A stretch of DNA of 64,000 nucleotides from positions 1-64,000 of the forward strand of contig OY282377.1 in NCBI GenBank assembly GCA_958295785.1. Reading direction: 5' to 3'. A program made the position numbers and the translations under genes. Shown in pieces: positions 18,088 to 26,797 of the stretch; the stretch's first letter is position 1, and each line of letters starts with the position of its first letter. Below the pieces are notes generated by a model. It saw nothing but the letters and a program-made list of their open reading frames with translations, searched no databases and was not told the DNA's origin. Source of the stretch: an uncultured Latescibacterota bacterium (GTDB lineage: Bacteria > Latescibacterota > UBA2968).

Positions 18088-20550
18088 ATGATCAGATTTT
18101 GGCTTGTGATTTTTACCATTGCAGGGCTTTGCGTGCAGGCAAGGGGCGAGGAGGGCGAAGGCGTGGTAAAAGAAATTGCGGGCGATCTGGCTTATGTGGC
18201 CGGGCTGAATGGGGCGGCGACTTTGGGCAGTCAGCTGCAGGTAGATGAGGACGGCGCAACGCTTCAAGTGATCAAAAAGCTCGACGACGATGTGCTGGTG
18301 GCGCGCGTCGTCGAGGAAAATGGGGCGCCCGTGAAGGTGTCGGATCGGATTCGCATGCTTGCGACCCGCGCACCAGACGAGGCGCGGCGCACGGTGTATG
18401 CGGTTCGCGTTGATGAGGGCCCAAAAATGGACGGGCATTTGGACGATGCCGCGTGGCGAGCGGCAAAACCCATTGAGGGATTTGTGCAGCGCGATCCGGG
18501 CTACTGGGTGCCGAGCACGGAACGCACCATTGCCCGCATTATTTACGACCGTGAAAAAATCTATTTCGGGTTTGCGTGTTACGATTCCGATCCGCAACAG
18601 ATCGTGGCGAACAACATGCGACGGGATTCAGAGGTGTGGGGCGATGACAATGTGCAGATTCTTTTGGATACGTACAACGACCGCCAAACCGGGTTGTTCT
18701 TTTTTGTCAATGCCTTGGGCGCGAAGCGCGATCTCATTTTGTCGCGGGAAGGCCGCACCTACAACGAGGATTGGGATTGCATCTGGGAGGCCAAGGGCCA
18801 ACGGCACGACAAGGGGTGGTCGGTCGAGGTGGCGATTCCGTTTGGTCAATTGCGGTTTAAGGACCAAGCCGATGCGAGATGGGGCATTAACTTGGCGCGG
18901 TTTATCGCCCGCAAGGCCGAGTCCGCGGCGTTGATGGTGGGGCGGCGATCCACATCGCCCACACAGCGCTATCGCACGTCTGATCTCGCAGAACTCAGGG
19001 GCCTGACCGCGCTGAAGGCCAAGCGGGTGTTGCAGGTCAAACCCTATCTGTTGCCCGGCATGCTGAAGGATTTGAAGGCGGATGATCCAGCCGCGCAGCG
19101 GTCCTTTGAAGCGGGGGGGGATGTGCGATATGGCGTAACGCCCAATATGGTGCTGGACTTGTCTTACAATACGGATTTTGCCCAGGTGGAGGGCGATCAA
19201 GAGCAGGTGAACCTGACGCAGTTCTCGCAGTTTTTCCCGGAGAAGCGCGAGTTTTTTCTCGAGGGATCCAATCTGTTCGATTTTGGCGAGGCCGCCTCGC
19301 GCCGCGGGGGCGACAGCCGGCCGCCCACGATTTTGTTTTACAGCCGGCGCATCGGCCTGGAAGAAAAGCAACCCGTGCCGATTCTTTTGGGCAGCAAACT
19401 GGCGGGCAAAGCGGGCAAGACGAGCATTGGCGCGTTGAATGTGCTGACCGATGCCGCGATACTGCCGGATAGCACGCGGGTTGAGCGCAGCAATTTTTCG
19501 GTGTTGCGCGTGAAGCGCGATGTGCTGGCGCGCTCCAATGTCGGCGCGATTTTTGTGAATAAGCAAACCCGCATCCCCGACTCGGGGTGGGACGACTACA
19601 ACCGCGCGGCTGGGGTGGATTTCAGTTTTTCCCCGTCCAACGCCCTCAATTTTCAGGGGTTTTACGCGCGCACATGGGGCGTGAAAGATGCGGAGGAGAC
19701 CGGCGACGCGATGTTTTTTCAGGGCACTTATACGGGCAGTGTGTATTCATTGTCCGCAAAGGTGATCGACATCGAAGCGGCGTTTCAGCCACGGGCCGGA
19801 TTTGTCAATCGCCGCACGGACCTGCCGGGGCTTCGTCGCTATGAATCCTCTGTCAGGGCGAGGCTTCCCTCCGGGTGGCAGCACATCCGCTACGTTTCCA
19901 CCGGGCCGCGTCTGCGGCTCATTGCGGACAGGCAGAACGCGGTCAAATTTTGGGACGTGCAGTGGGCGACTTATGCGCGCTTCAAGACCGGCGATTGGTA
20001 CCGCGTTGAGGTGACGCAAACGCACGACGTGGTCGAGCGCACGTTCAAGCTGTCAAAAAAGCGACCCGATGTGGTTATCCCGCACGGCACTTATAGGTTC
20101 ACGAAATTTAGAACCGGGCCTTTTCCGAGCCGCTCGCGGAAAATTCGCCCGGAGTTCGATTTTGAGTTTGGCTCTTATTACACGGGCAAGCGATACAAAT
20201 TTTCCCTCGAAAACGGCTATCGCCCCTCGGGCCGCCTGTCTATCGAGACCGATTACGAAATCAACTGGGTGCGGTTGCCCGAGGGCAATTTCAATATTCA
20301 GGTGTTGAGCAACCGGTTGGTCTATTCGTTTTCCACGGATTTTTACGTGAAGTTGTTCGCGCAGTGGAATAACGACAGCGAACAGGCCAATGTGAATGTG
20401 TTGATGAATTATCGCTTCCGCCCCGGTAGCGATATTTACGTGGTGTTCGATCAGGGATATGCCCGCGATTCCGAACTCGATCCAAGCGGTGCATGGGCCG
20501 AGAGAAATCGCGCCGTGCTCGTCAAAATGTCGTATATGCTGGGGATGTGA
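18088..20550 (+). CDS. CBM9-like domain + DUF5916 outer-membrane protein
   Basis: 820 residues from the ATG at 18088 (GGGGCGAG upstream); the open frame extends further 5' but overlaps the epimerase. Signal peptide (residues 1-22), then about 85 residues resembling an SH3-like surface domain. A carbohydrate-binding-module-9-like domain follows (VDEGPKMDGHLDDAAWRAA, DNVQILLDTYNDR, WSVEVAIPFGQLRF). The C-terminal half matches DUF5916 (YNTDFAQVEGDQEQVNLTQF, FFPEKREFFLEGSNLFDFG) and is a predicted beta-barrel ending with alternating strands. It probably binds or imports glycans at the outer membrane; this is inference from the domain pair. Confidence 0.86.
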   Translation: MIRFWLVIFTIAGLCVQARGEEGEGVVKEIAGDLAYVAGLNGAATLGSQLQVDEDGATLQVIKKLDDDVLVARVVEENGAPVKVSDRIRMLATRAPDEARRTVYAVRVDEGPKMDGHLDDAAWRAAKPIEGFVQRDPGYWVPSTERTIARIIYDREKIYFGFACYDSDPQQIVANNMRRDSEVWGDDNVQILLDTYNDRQTGLFFFVNALGAKRDLILSREGRTYNEDWDCIWEAKGQRHDKGWSVEVAIPFGQLRFKDQADARWGINLARFIARKAESAALMVGRRSTSPTQRYRTSDLAELRGLTALKAKRVLQVKPYLLPGMLKDLKADDPAAQRSFEAGGDVRYGVTPNMVLDLSYNTDFAQVEGDQEQVNLTQFSQFFPEKREFFLEGSNLFDFGEAASRRGGDSRPPTILFYSRRIGLEEKQPVPILLGSKLAGKAGKTSIGALNVLTDAAILPDSTRVERSNFSVLRVKRDVLARSNVGAIFVNKQTRIPDSGWDDYNRAAGVDFSFSPSNALNFQGFYARTWGVKDAEETGDAMFFQGTYTGSVYSLSAKVIDIEAAFQPRAGFVNRRTDLPGLRRYESSVRARLPSGWQHIRYVSTGPRLRLIADRQNAVKFWDVQWATYARFKTGDWYRVEVTQTHDVVERTFKLSKKRPDVVIPHGTYRFTKFRTGPFPSRSRKIRPEFDFEFGSYYTGKRYKFSLENGYRPSGRLSIETDYEINWVRLPEGNFNIQVLSNRLVYSFSTDFYVKLFAQWNNDSEQANVNVLMNYRFRPGSDIYVVFDQGYARDSELDPSGAWAERNRAVLVKMSYMLGM

Positions 20551-20562
20551 GGATTCTGGTCC

Positions 20563-20769
20563 TTACTCGCGCAAGTGAAGCACTTTTGCCTGCACAGATT
20601 CCGCTATCGAATCCCGAATAAAGTCACTGGCCTTGAGAATTTCAATGCCGATGAGTTCCCCTTTGTCATTGTATTCCGCCGTAATATTGGGGCTAATTTC
20701 AATGCTTCCGCATTCCGGATCGTCAGAAACCGCCCAGTACAAAACATCTTCTCGCTCGAAGTATTTCAT
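20563..20769 (-). CDS. DUF2283 protein (antitoxin-like), orphaned
   Basis: 68 residues. The pattern REDVLYWAVSDD, then SIEISPNITAEYNDKGELIG and IEILKASDF matches DUF2283. Such proteins are commonly encoded beside DUF4258 proteins in putative toxin-antitoxin pairs. Here the expected partner is found in pieces: a DUF4258-like 5' half on the same strand at 26384-26551, separated by a dispersed repeat and a 5.1-kb transposon. AAGGCAAAG before the ATG is a weak ribosome site. Confidence 0.75.
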   Translation of the reverse strand: MKYFEREDVLYWAVSDDPECGSIEISPNITAEYNDKGELIGIEILKASDFIRDSIAESVQAKVLHLRE

Positions 20770-20778
20770 CTTTGCCTT

Positions 20779-21157
20779 ATACCAATTTGATTTTTATTTG
20801 TCCGTGCCTCCCATCAAGAATGAATGAGGAATGAGGAACAGACGTTCCGTGGGGATCATGCGTTGCTCGTCTCAAGCGTTTGGCTCTACAGCATCGTTTG
20901 TTGCCTTTGATGCGTTGGCTACGCCTGTGCCCACGGCGTGCGGCGACCGACTTTTTTTCAACAGGAAAAAAAAGTAGGCGAGCGGGGTACAACTGCCCCA
21001 GCAGTTCAAAAATGCCGCTCTCATGCGCCGAGAGGCTTGCACAGCGCAAAGCGCTTTTGTAGGAGCACGACATGCGTTGGCCTGCAAGGTGGGTTGCAAG
21101 AGGGAGGTGGGTTGCGAGACGGCCTTGCGCGCTGTGCGCGATGGCTTTATCGGAGGT
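20779..21157. repeat. Dispersed noncoding repeat, copy B left part
   Basis: Matches copy C (46598-47016) over its length, including GAGGAATGAGGAACAGA, TGCTCGTCTCAAGCGT, GGCTACGCCTGTGCC and GGTGGGTTGCGAGACGGCC, and its middle matches copy A. It is cut at 21157-21164 by the transposon and resumes at 26308 (GGGATGGCATTTTTGCAATG) for roughly 80 bp. The left end ATTTGATTTTT and the right-hand GAAAATCAATTT near 26392 may be its inverted ends. No coding potential is evident. Confidence 0.7.
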
Positions 21158-21164
21158 TTTTTTG

Positions 21165-21190
21165 GGGAATTATATACAATGATGCCAAAA
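21165..21190 (+). repeat. Transposon left terminal inverted repeat
   Basis: 26 bp, exactly the reverse complement of 26282-26307. It contains two in-frame ATGs (21179 and 21182) that start the DUF4160 gene, and a TATA-rich core (TTATATACAAT) that could serve as a -10 element. Confidence 0.92.
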
Positions 21191-21583
21191 TTTATTGTAA
21201 TTGGTCGATATGTATTTTTTGTCTATTCTGCTGATAGAACAGAACGGGCATATATTCATGTGCGGGTGAAAACGTCAGCCCTTCCTGAAGCAAAGTTTTG
21301 GTTAGTTCCTGTTGTGGAGTTAACGTATAACAAGGGTTTTAATTCTAAAGAGATTTCAGATATTAGAAAACTGGTTATGAAAAATGCGGAGGAACTATTG
21401 GCGAGGTGGCATGCGGAGTTTAATCAGGATCAGAGCGTGGAAAGAGATGAAGTGCGTGAAGCATTTTTGCGTGGTTATGATAAACTGTGGTGGTTGGATG
21501 AGGCAAAGCATTCATGGCCTCCTTTTAGCAGAGTAAATTGTTTTGCGATGATGATGTCAAGTGCGTACCGAATGCTCTTTTAG
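21179..21583 (+). CDS. DUF4160-domain protein, transposon passenger
   Basis: 134 residues starting inside the terminal inverted repeat (MMPKFIVIG). The first 80 residues match the DUF4160 pattern: MPKFIVIGRYVFFVYSAD, then AYIHVRVK, KFWLVP and a helix ISDIRKLVMKNAEELLARW. DUF4160 proteins often accompany DUF2442 proteins in toxin-antitoxin-like pairs, but no DUF2442 partner is seen here. The C-terminal 50 residues are unassigned. No convincing ribosome site precedes the start, so expression may depend on sequence in the inverted repeat or flanking DNA. Confidence 0.7.
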   Translation: MMPKFIVIGRYVFFVYSADRTERAYIHVRVKTSALPEAKFWLVPVVELTYNKGFNSKEISDIRKLVMKNAEELLARWHAEFNQDQSVERDEVREAFLRGYDKLWWLDEAKHSWPPFSRVNCFAMMMSSAYRMLF

Positions 21584-21619
21584 GTTGCGAATTTTTTCCA
21601 GTAATTGTTCCCTGTTCGG

Positions 21620-24600
21620 TTATCCGGCCGCACTCGGTAGCAAATTCTTCTCGGCCTTCAAATACAGACCATCGATCTGTTTCTGAAGGGCCAGTGTCCT
21701 CCCAATAGCCGTCACCAGTCGGCAGTAGGTGCGGATGTCGTCGAGTTCGAGACGGCGGTCTTTGCGGTCTTTCAACCACTTGTCGCAGACTTGGTAGCCG
21801 CCGATGCGAGAGTCATAGACCTCAGAGGGAACAGGCCCGAAATACTGCGTTTGGTTGATGTACTGGCGTTGCCCATCAGAGTCATAGCGAAAGCCCTTGG
21901 CCTTTGTCCGGGCGACCTGAGCGTCGCCATCGCCCTCAAAGCGGCAGGTCGGCGGGTCGAGTTCTGGCGAGGTGAGCAAATGCAGAGCGACCAATCGCCC
22001 GCCGAGTTCGGCGAGTTCGGCAAACAACGCGCTGTCTGATGTGAACGGGATGCGCGGGAAGTCGATCCGCAAAAATTCGGCGTATTGCTCGCGGTAGGCT
22101 GGGGCATGCAAAATGGCGTAGGTATAGTGGAAAATGTCCTCGGGCGATGGCACGCGACCATGCGCCTCTGCGAGTGTTGCGACCAGTTTGGGATTCAGAT
22201 TTGGTTGTCGTTCGGACGATTCGCGTTGCGCGAAAAGGTCGTCGCGGTCAGCAGTGAGATAGAGGGGGAAGTAATAGTTGATATCGTAGGCCGCAACTGA
22301 CTTGTGAGCACCAATGAATGATGTTGCTAAAGCACCAAATTCATCTTTGTGCTGTTTGGGTACTATCAGTGCCAAATTCTTCCCGGCCAGCATGTGGCGC
22401 ATGACTTCATGGCGTGGCGTACAGATAAATCCCCGCGAGTGGCCGGTGTAATAGGTATGGCGGATGTCAAAGGGCCGATAAAGAATCGGAATCACATTCT
22501 CGCGTGTCGGGCCGGAATCCCGCAAGTCCTTCTGGGCCAGCATCACTTTCCAATCTCGCGTATCTTTGCCGAGTGCGTAGCTCTGCCGGGCCAGTTCCGG
22601 CTCCATTCCCGAAAACGCACGCACCGTATCCCACACCTCGTCCGCGGACCAGCGAATCGTCAAGCGATCACGCGCGGTTACAATGCCGACGCTGTTGATC
22701 GGAAATATCTCGGGGACAGCCATGAACTCGCGATATTTGGCTTCAAACGCAGCGTCATGTGGCACAAACATATAGAACGGCGATGCAGGATTTATCTGTT
22801 GCCAATCGGTGTTGCCAAGGTCATGGGCGTCCAGCCAGTCATACTTGCTCTCTCGCGTTCCGTAGCGTTCGGCGTGATGTATGGCGGCTTCCGTGTGTTG
22901 GTCGCCGCGCTTGACAAAAAAGGCAATCGCCACGCCCTGCCTAATATCAAAGATGTTCTTGTCGGGACTGCCGTCAGGACAAGTCTCCTTTTTTAGCGAA
23001 TTGCCGTGTAGGTCGAGAATGTAAATGTCGTCAAAGGTCTGCATCAGACTGCGGCGCATCCCGCGAAAGGTCAAGTTATTGAGATAGCCGTGATTGGTGA
23101 TCATCCCAACGACGCCGCGACCTACCTGCTCAATTTTCCACTGCGCGAAACGCAGGAACTTGACGTAATCATCCTGAAGACCTTTCGGATTTTTCTCGCC
23201 CAATGGCTCGCCATCCACTCGTTTGTAGTCCTCAATCAATCCCCGTATCCAATCGCCCTTGTTGCTGGAATCGTAGGAATAGGGCGGATTGCCGAGGATG
23301 AGCAAAATCGGCGTCTGCTTCTTGACCACGCCAGCCAAACGGGACTCCTCGGCCAGGGCGGACAAGCCGGGCAACCGGCTCTGCTCCAGTTCTGCCATGT
23401 CGAGCGTGTTGGTCAAATAGAACGGCACGCGCTCATCATCGCCGAGGCGGTGGCCGAGTTCCTCCAAGAAAAAGCTCATCTTGAGATGGCCTACTGCATA
23501 AGGCGCCATCATCAACTCGAGCGCGTAGAAATTCTTGAGAACATGCCGACGGATGAAGTCCTCTCGTCCGCCGCTACCGTATTTCTCTTCGAACTCGGCG
23601 ACCGCCTGTTGCGCCGCACGCGCCACAAACGTCATCGTCCCCGCCGCTGGATCGAGCAGCGTTACGCCATCCGAGGCGAGGCCATCGCGCTGGTCAAATT
23701 CCGTCTTGAGAAGGCCATGCAGAGAACGCACGATGTACCCAACGACCGGCTCCGGCGTGTAATAAACCCCTCGCCGCTCGCGCTCGTCGGGGTCGTATTG
23801 CGCCAAAAAGGTCTCGTAAAAATGCACGATGGGATCGCCACCCTTGCCCTTTCGGTAATAGCTATCCAGAATGTCCGGCACGTCTGCCACGCATAGCACC
23901 TCGGCCAGATCATCCACGCACCAAGCGAGTGGGGCGGGCAAGTCGTCGAGCGAAATGAAGCGGAACAGATCGCGCAACACGCCGATAGTATGCGGGATAT
24001 TGTCGAACGCGACGCGGCGGTTGAACCCCTCTCCTGCCCGCGTGCGAGCCGCAAAAAGGCCGTAGGCTATCGTCTGCGCGAACAGATCGGCAAACGCCTC
24101 CGGCGTTAGCGAGCTGATGAGGTACGTCTGAAATGCCTCGAAGAAACCGGAGAGCATCCCAGGCGCATCGCGTTCCCGATCAAATTGCTCACCGATCACC
24201 TCGCGGAGGAGGCGCGTACGTTTCGCCAATTCAACCGCAAGGGATTCCGCGGTGAATGTCGGGGGCAGTGCGAAATCGAGAAAGCGGTCGAGAAGGGCGG
24301 CGAGTTCGGCTTGGTTTTCCAGCGGTGGCGTTGTGCCCAGCGCGTTGAGCACCGTGGGGCGCCCCACCCTGACCGCCTGAACGCGCTCGCCGTTGCGGTA
24401 CAAGCGGAACTCGAGAAAGTTGGTGAGAATGAGATTGGGAAATGTGTCGCGATAACGTTTGAGTTGATCGGAACTTTCGATACTATCCAGCCGCTCTTCG
24501 GTCGGCTTCTTGGCCTCGACATAGCCGATGATGCGATCCGTCCCATTCCAGAGCCTGAAATCGGGGTTGCCGCCCTCGGTGGGCTTGGGCAATGTGGTGA

Positions 24601-24748
24601 CGTGGACGTGCGTCTTGCCGGTGGCGCGTGCCGTTTCCGTGAGCATGTCCGATAGTGCCGGATAGAAACTCTCTTCCCGTGCGTCGCCTCGGTGGGCGAT
24701 GGCGGTTAGGTCGTTCAGATACGTTGAGAAGATGGATTTTTGACTCAT
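21620..24748 (-). CDS. Single-polypeptide restriction-modification enzyme (type IIG / ISP-like)
   Basis: 1,042 residues. Near the N-terminus a PD-(D/E)XK nuclease site is visible (NPDFRLWNG, then YVEAKKP) at about residues 59-80. The adenine-N6 methyltransferase core has motif I LLDPAAGTMTF near 365 and motif IV GNPPYSYDSS near 486. The C-terminal third, ending RLVTAIGRTLALQKQIDGLY, resembles the specificity region of type ISP enzymes. Unlike true type ISP proteins (about 1,600 residues) there is no helicase between nuclease and methyltransferase, so type IIG is the better class. It should both methylate and cut at an unknown asymmetric site. Passenger of the IS1595-type element. Confidence 0.88.
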   Translation of the reverse strand: MSQKSIFSTYLNDLTAIAHRGDAREESFYPALSDMLTETARATGKTHVHVTTLPKPTEGGNPDFRLWNGTDRIIGYVEAKKPTEERLDSIESSDQLKRYRDTFPNLILTNFLEFRLYRNGERVQAVRVGRPTVLNALGTTPPLENQAELAALLDRFLDFALPPTFTAESLAVELAKRTRLLREVIGEQFDRERDAPGMLSGFFEAFQTYLISSLTPEAFADLFAQTIAYGLFAARTRAGEGFNRRVAFDNIPHTIGVLRDLFRFISLDDLPAPLAWCVDDLAEVLCVADVPDILDSYYRKGKGGDPIVHFYETFLAQYDPDERERRGVYYTPEPVVGYIVRSLHGLLKTEFDQRDGLASDGVTLLDPAAGTMTFVARAAQQAVAEFEEKYGSGGREDFIRRHVLKNFYALELMMAPYAVGHLKMSFFLEELGHRLGDDERVPFYLTNTLDMAELEQSRLPGLSALAEESRLAGVVKKQTPILLILGNPPYSYDSSNKGDWIRGLIEDYKRVDGEPLGEKNPKGLQDDYVKFLRFAQWKIEQVGRGVVGMITNHGYLNNLTFRGMRRSLMQTFDDIYILDLHGNSLKKETCPDGSPDKNIFDIRQGVAIAFFVKRGDQHTEAAIHHAERYGTRESKYDWLDAHDLGNTDWQQINPASPFYMFVPHDAAFEAKYREFMAVPEIFPINSVGIVTARDRLTIRWSADEVWDTVRAFSGMEPELARQSYALGKDTRDWKVMLAQKDLRDSGPTRENVIPILYRPFDIRHTYYTGHSRGFICTPRHEVMRHMLAGKNLALIVPKQHKDEFGALATSFIGAHKSVAAYDINYYFPLYLTADRDDLFAQRESSERQPNLNPKLVATLAEAHGRVPSPEDIFHYTYAILHAPAYREQYAEFLRIDFPRIPFTSDSALFAELAELGGRLVALHLLTSPELDPPTCRFEGDGDAQVARTKAKGFRYDSDGQRQYINQTQYFGPVPSEVYDSRIGGYQVCDKWLKDRKDRRLELDDIRTYCRLVTAIGRTLALQKQIDGLYLKAEKNLLPSAAG

Positions 24749-24923
24749 GGCATTACCCTAGTACTCTGTAAATTAAATCCTTTGTCATGTGTCAACTTTC
24801 AATTATCACTATTTCAAACGTTGAAAATGCTTGTTTCCTGATCTAAAATTCAGGCACCCTTTACAATGCGATAACGGCATTATCCGTCCCTCCAAATCCA
24901 AATTCCTAGGCGGAAAATCCCCT

Positions 24924-25178
24924 TCATGATATTTTACAGGCATCCCCATCACTCCCTTCGCTTGTTCCGTCCACTTGTTCCGTTTGTTTCTGATTATGAC
25001 GCTTCATATACTCCCATTCATTGTCCTTTTTCGGTGGTGTTGTAAGAACAGCCCTTGCTATATTCTCAGGCGTATCGGGGATACGTTCAGGCCATTCCTT
25101 CACAACAGGACGACCCCGCCTTTTTTTTCCTTTTTTCCCACTCAATTTCCGCTTCCCCCCTTTTGCCACCTTTGCCAT
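24924..25178 (-). CDS. Small basic protein of unknown function
   Basis: 84 residues from the ATG at 25178, preceded by AAAGGGG; an upstream frame start at 25220 would add 14 residues. The first 25 residues are very rich in Lys and Arg (MAKVAKGGKRKLSGKKGKKRR), followed by a compact motif RIPDTPENIARAVLTTPPKK. I do not recognise a named family. Position between the R-M gene and the transposase, on the same strand, suggests a DNA-binding accessory or regulator, which is only a guess. Confidence 0.5.
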   Translation of the reverse strand: MAKVAKGGKRKLSGKKGKKRRGRPVVKEWPERIPDTPENIARAVLTTPPKKDNEWEYMKRHNQKQTEQVDGTSEGSDGDACKIS

Positions 25179-25244
25179 TTGCAACCCCTTTCTCTTTTCT
25201 CTGTTATACCACACTGACAACAGACTACAACAACAACTGACAGA

Positions 25245-26199
25245 CTACAACGCTATCAAGTCCTGATAACGCAATCTCTTGCCCTCCATATTTTCAACAA
25301 TAGACGCCATTTGGTCTATGGTGTCCCGATTACGCACATTTTGACGACCCGAAAACTCACTCACATATCTGTTCAAATGCTTTTTGCTCATCTGGTGATA
25401 CACACCATAATAACCCCGTTTAAGCATTGACCAAAACGACTCGATACCATTTGTATGCGCTTTCTCGCGTACATATTCGCCAACACCATGTTTAACCGAT
25501 TCATGCATGACTAAAACCTCTCAAACCCCGATAAACCAAAGCATCATCCGTATAGACTGTTGCATCACGCTCAACATTGTCGGCAACAAACCCTTGCAGT
25601 GTAACAGAATCCGTCTTTTCAACAACTCTTGATGAAACCTTTTTGCTTTCACGATCCTTTACACCCGCAACAGCAACTTTACCGACCGTACCACGACCCG
25701 CTTTCAATTTTTTGGATGCATGTTTGTTGCCTTCTTTGCCCCCAATATATGTTTCATCAACTTCTACGGGGCCAGTGAACGGGGCAAAGTCAATCTCTTT
25801 CCCTTGCCATGACTCTCGAATACGATGAGACAAATGCCACGCCGATTTTTGGGTAATGTTCAAGTCTCGGTGCAACTTCATGCTTGAAATTCCTTTGATA
25901 TTCGTCGTCAACATATATATTGCAATGACCCAAACTTGATAACCCAAATTGGAATTTTGCATCACCGTACCCGTCTTAACAGAAAACCGCTTAAAACAGT
26001 CCCGACAACGAAATGGCATCGTCTTATGAGTCGCCTTCTCATTAACCCTTACAGAACCACAATGCGGACAAGCAATACCTTCAGGCCAGCGTATTTTGAT
26101 AAACCACTTTTCCGCTGTTTTATCGTCGGGAAATTTCTTGAACAAATCAACCCATGAAATACCCGCTCGAAAATGCTTGCCAGGAGCTTTCTGTGCCAT
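25245..26199 (-). pseudogene. IS1595-family transposase, frameshifted by a 4-bp duplication
   Basis: The first part (26199-25501) has the N-terminal zinc ribbon (CPHCGS and CRDC), then DETYIGGKE with the first catalytic Asp and TVYTDDALVY with the second. It stops after GLRGFSHA. The rest (25508-25245) continues HESVKHGVGEYV with HTNGIESFWSMLKRG, in another frame. At the junction CATG occurs twice in tandem (about 25503-25510); deleting one copy gives one continuous frame of about 316 residues. The damage looks recent, and transposition would now need a helper enzyme. Related to the partial transposase at 2-550. Confidence 0.9.
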
Positions 26200-26281
26200 C
26201 GTATCTTCTCCATAAATAAAAGGTTAGCAACTTTTCTTATTTATAGAAATACAGTGCCAAAACGCCCTCTTGTCAAACCCT

Positions 26282-26307
26282 TTTTGGCATCATTGTATAT
26301 AATTCCC
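26282..26307 (-). repeat. Transposon right terminal inverted repeat
   Basis: 26-bp exact inverse of 21165-21190, followed by the TTTTTTTG duplicate at 26308-26315. Confidence 0.92.
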
Positions 26308-26383
26308 TTTTTTTGGGATGGCATTTTTGCAATGGCTTCTCTGAATGACAGGGAATCATTTGCGGGTCGCATATCGCATCAGG

Positions 26384-26551
26384 TCAACAGAAAATCAATT
26401 TGCTATTACAGCGTCCAATCGCAATGCGGCGGCCAGTGACCGCATCGAAATATCGCTCAGAAGAATATCGGACGATGTTCTCAATGGTGGGCAGGTCAAA
26501 CCCGCGCAAAGAGGCTTTGTATCGCAGGTAGTCTGTCCAAGTGATTCTCAT
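26384..26551 (-). pseudogene. DUF4258-like toxin gene, 3' half lost
   Basis: The ATG at 26551 has GAGGAAAG upstream. It encodes MRITWTDYLRYKASLRGFD, then ENIVRYSSERYFDAVTGRRIAIGR, which is the first half of a DUF4258-like fold. The frame then runs into CNSKLIFC and a stop where the dispersed repeat (copy B) begins. The normal C-terminal beta strands are missing. Same strand as, and originally upstream of, the DUF2283 gene at 20563-20769, so the pair was broken by repeat plus transposon insertion and a small deletion. Confidence 0.6.
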
Positions 26552-26635
26552 TGCGGTCTTTCCTCGAGGTTGGGTTTTCAAGGTAGCCCAATACGTTGCC
26601 CCATGCAAAGTCAAAACGATGTGAGGAGAGATGCG

Positions 26636-26797
26636 ATGGGCGACACAGAAGAACACCTGCACCACGAGAATTACAGAAAACGCTTTGGGGCCGAGATTTA
26701 TGTGATGCCGCTTTTGACTGTTCGCGCCAAGAGATTTTGCCCCAAAAGGGCTTTGGCGTTGCCAGCATCCGATTGGAGATGCTGGCTTATTTCATGA
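26636..26797 (+). pseudogene. N-terminal fragment of a BCCT transporter gene
   Basis: With GAGGAGAG upstream, the ATG at 26636 encodes MGDTEEHLHHENYRKRFGAE, then IYVMPLLTV. This aligns with the start of the intact BCCT protein at 48815 (MRDREKHLHHEKYKRLFGLE). Homology ends at about 26724, after which the frame is unrelated and stops at 26797. A transporter gene was therefore truncated exactly where the CRISPR locus begins. Confidence 0.8.

Larger units (their letters stand above)
21165..26307 (-). mobile_element. IS1595-type transposon carrying a restriction-modification gene
   Basis: 5,143 bp bounded by perfect 26-bp inverted repeats that begin GGGAATTATATAC (21165-21190 and 26282-26307). 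The 8-bp direct repeat TTTTTTTG flanks it (21157-21164 and 26308-26315). Removing the element and one duplicate restores a sequence homologous to the uninterrupted dispersed repeat at 46940-46985. Contents: DUF4160 gene, single-chain R-M gene, small basic protein gene, frameshifted IS1595 transposase. The 8-bp duplication and DDE transposase fit IS1595, a family in which passenger genes are known. Confidence 0.92.

Noticed and set aside
26345-26635. 5' part of a plus-strand open frame leading into the BCCT fragment
   Set aside because: It is antisense to the DUF4258-like fragment and lacks a start signal; only the part from 26636 matches a protein.
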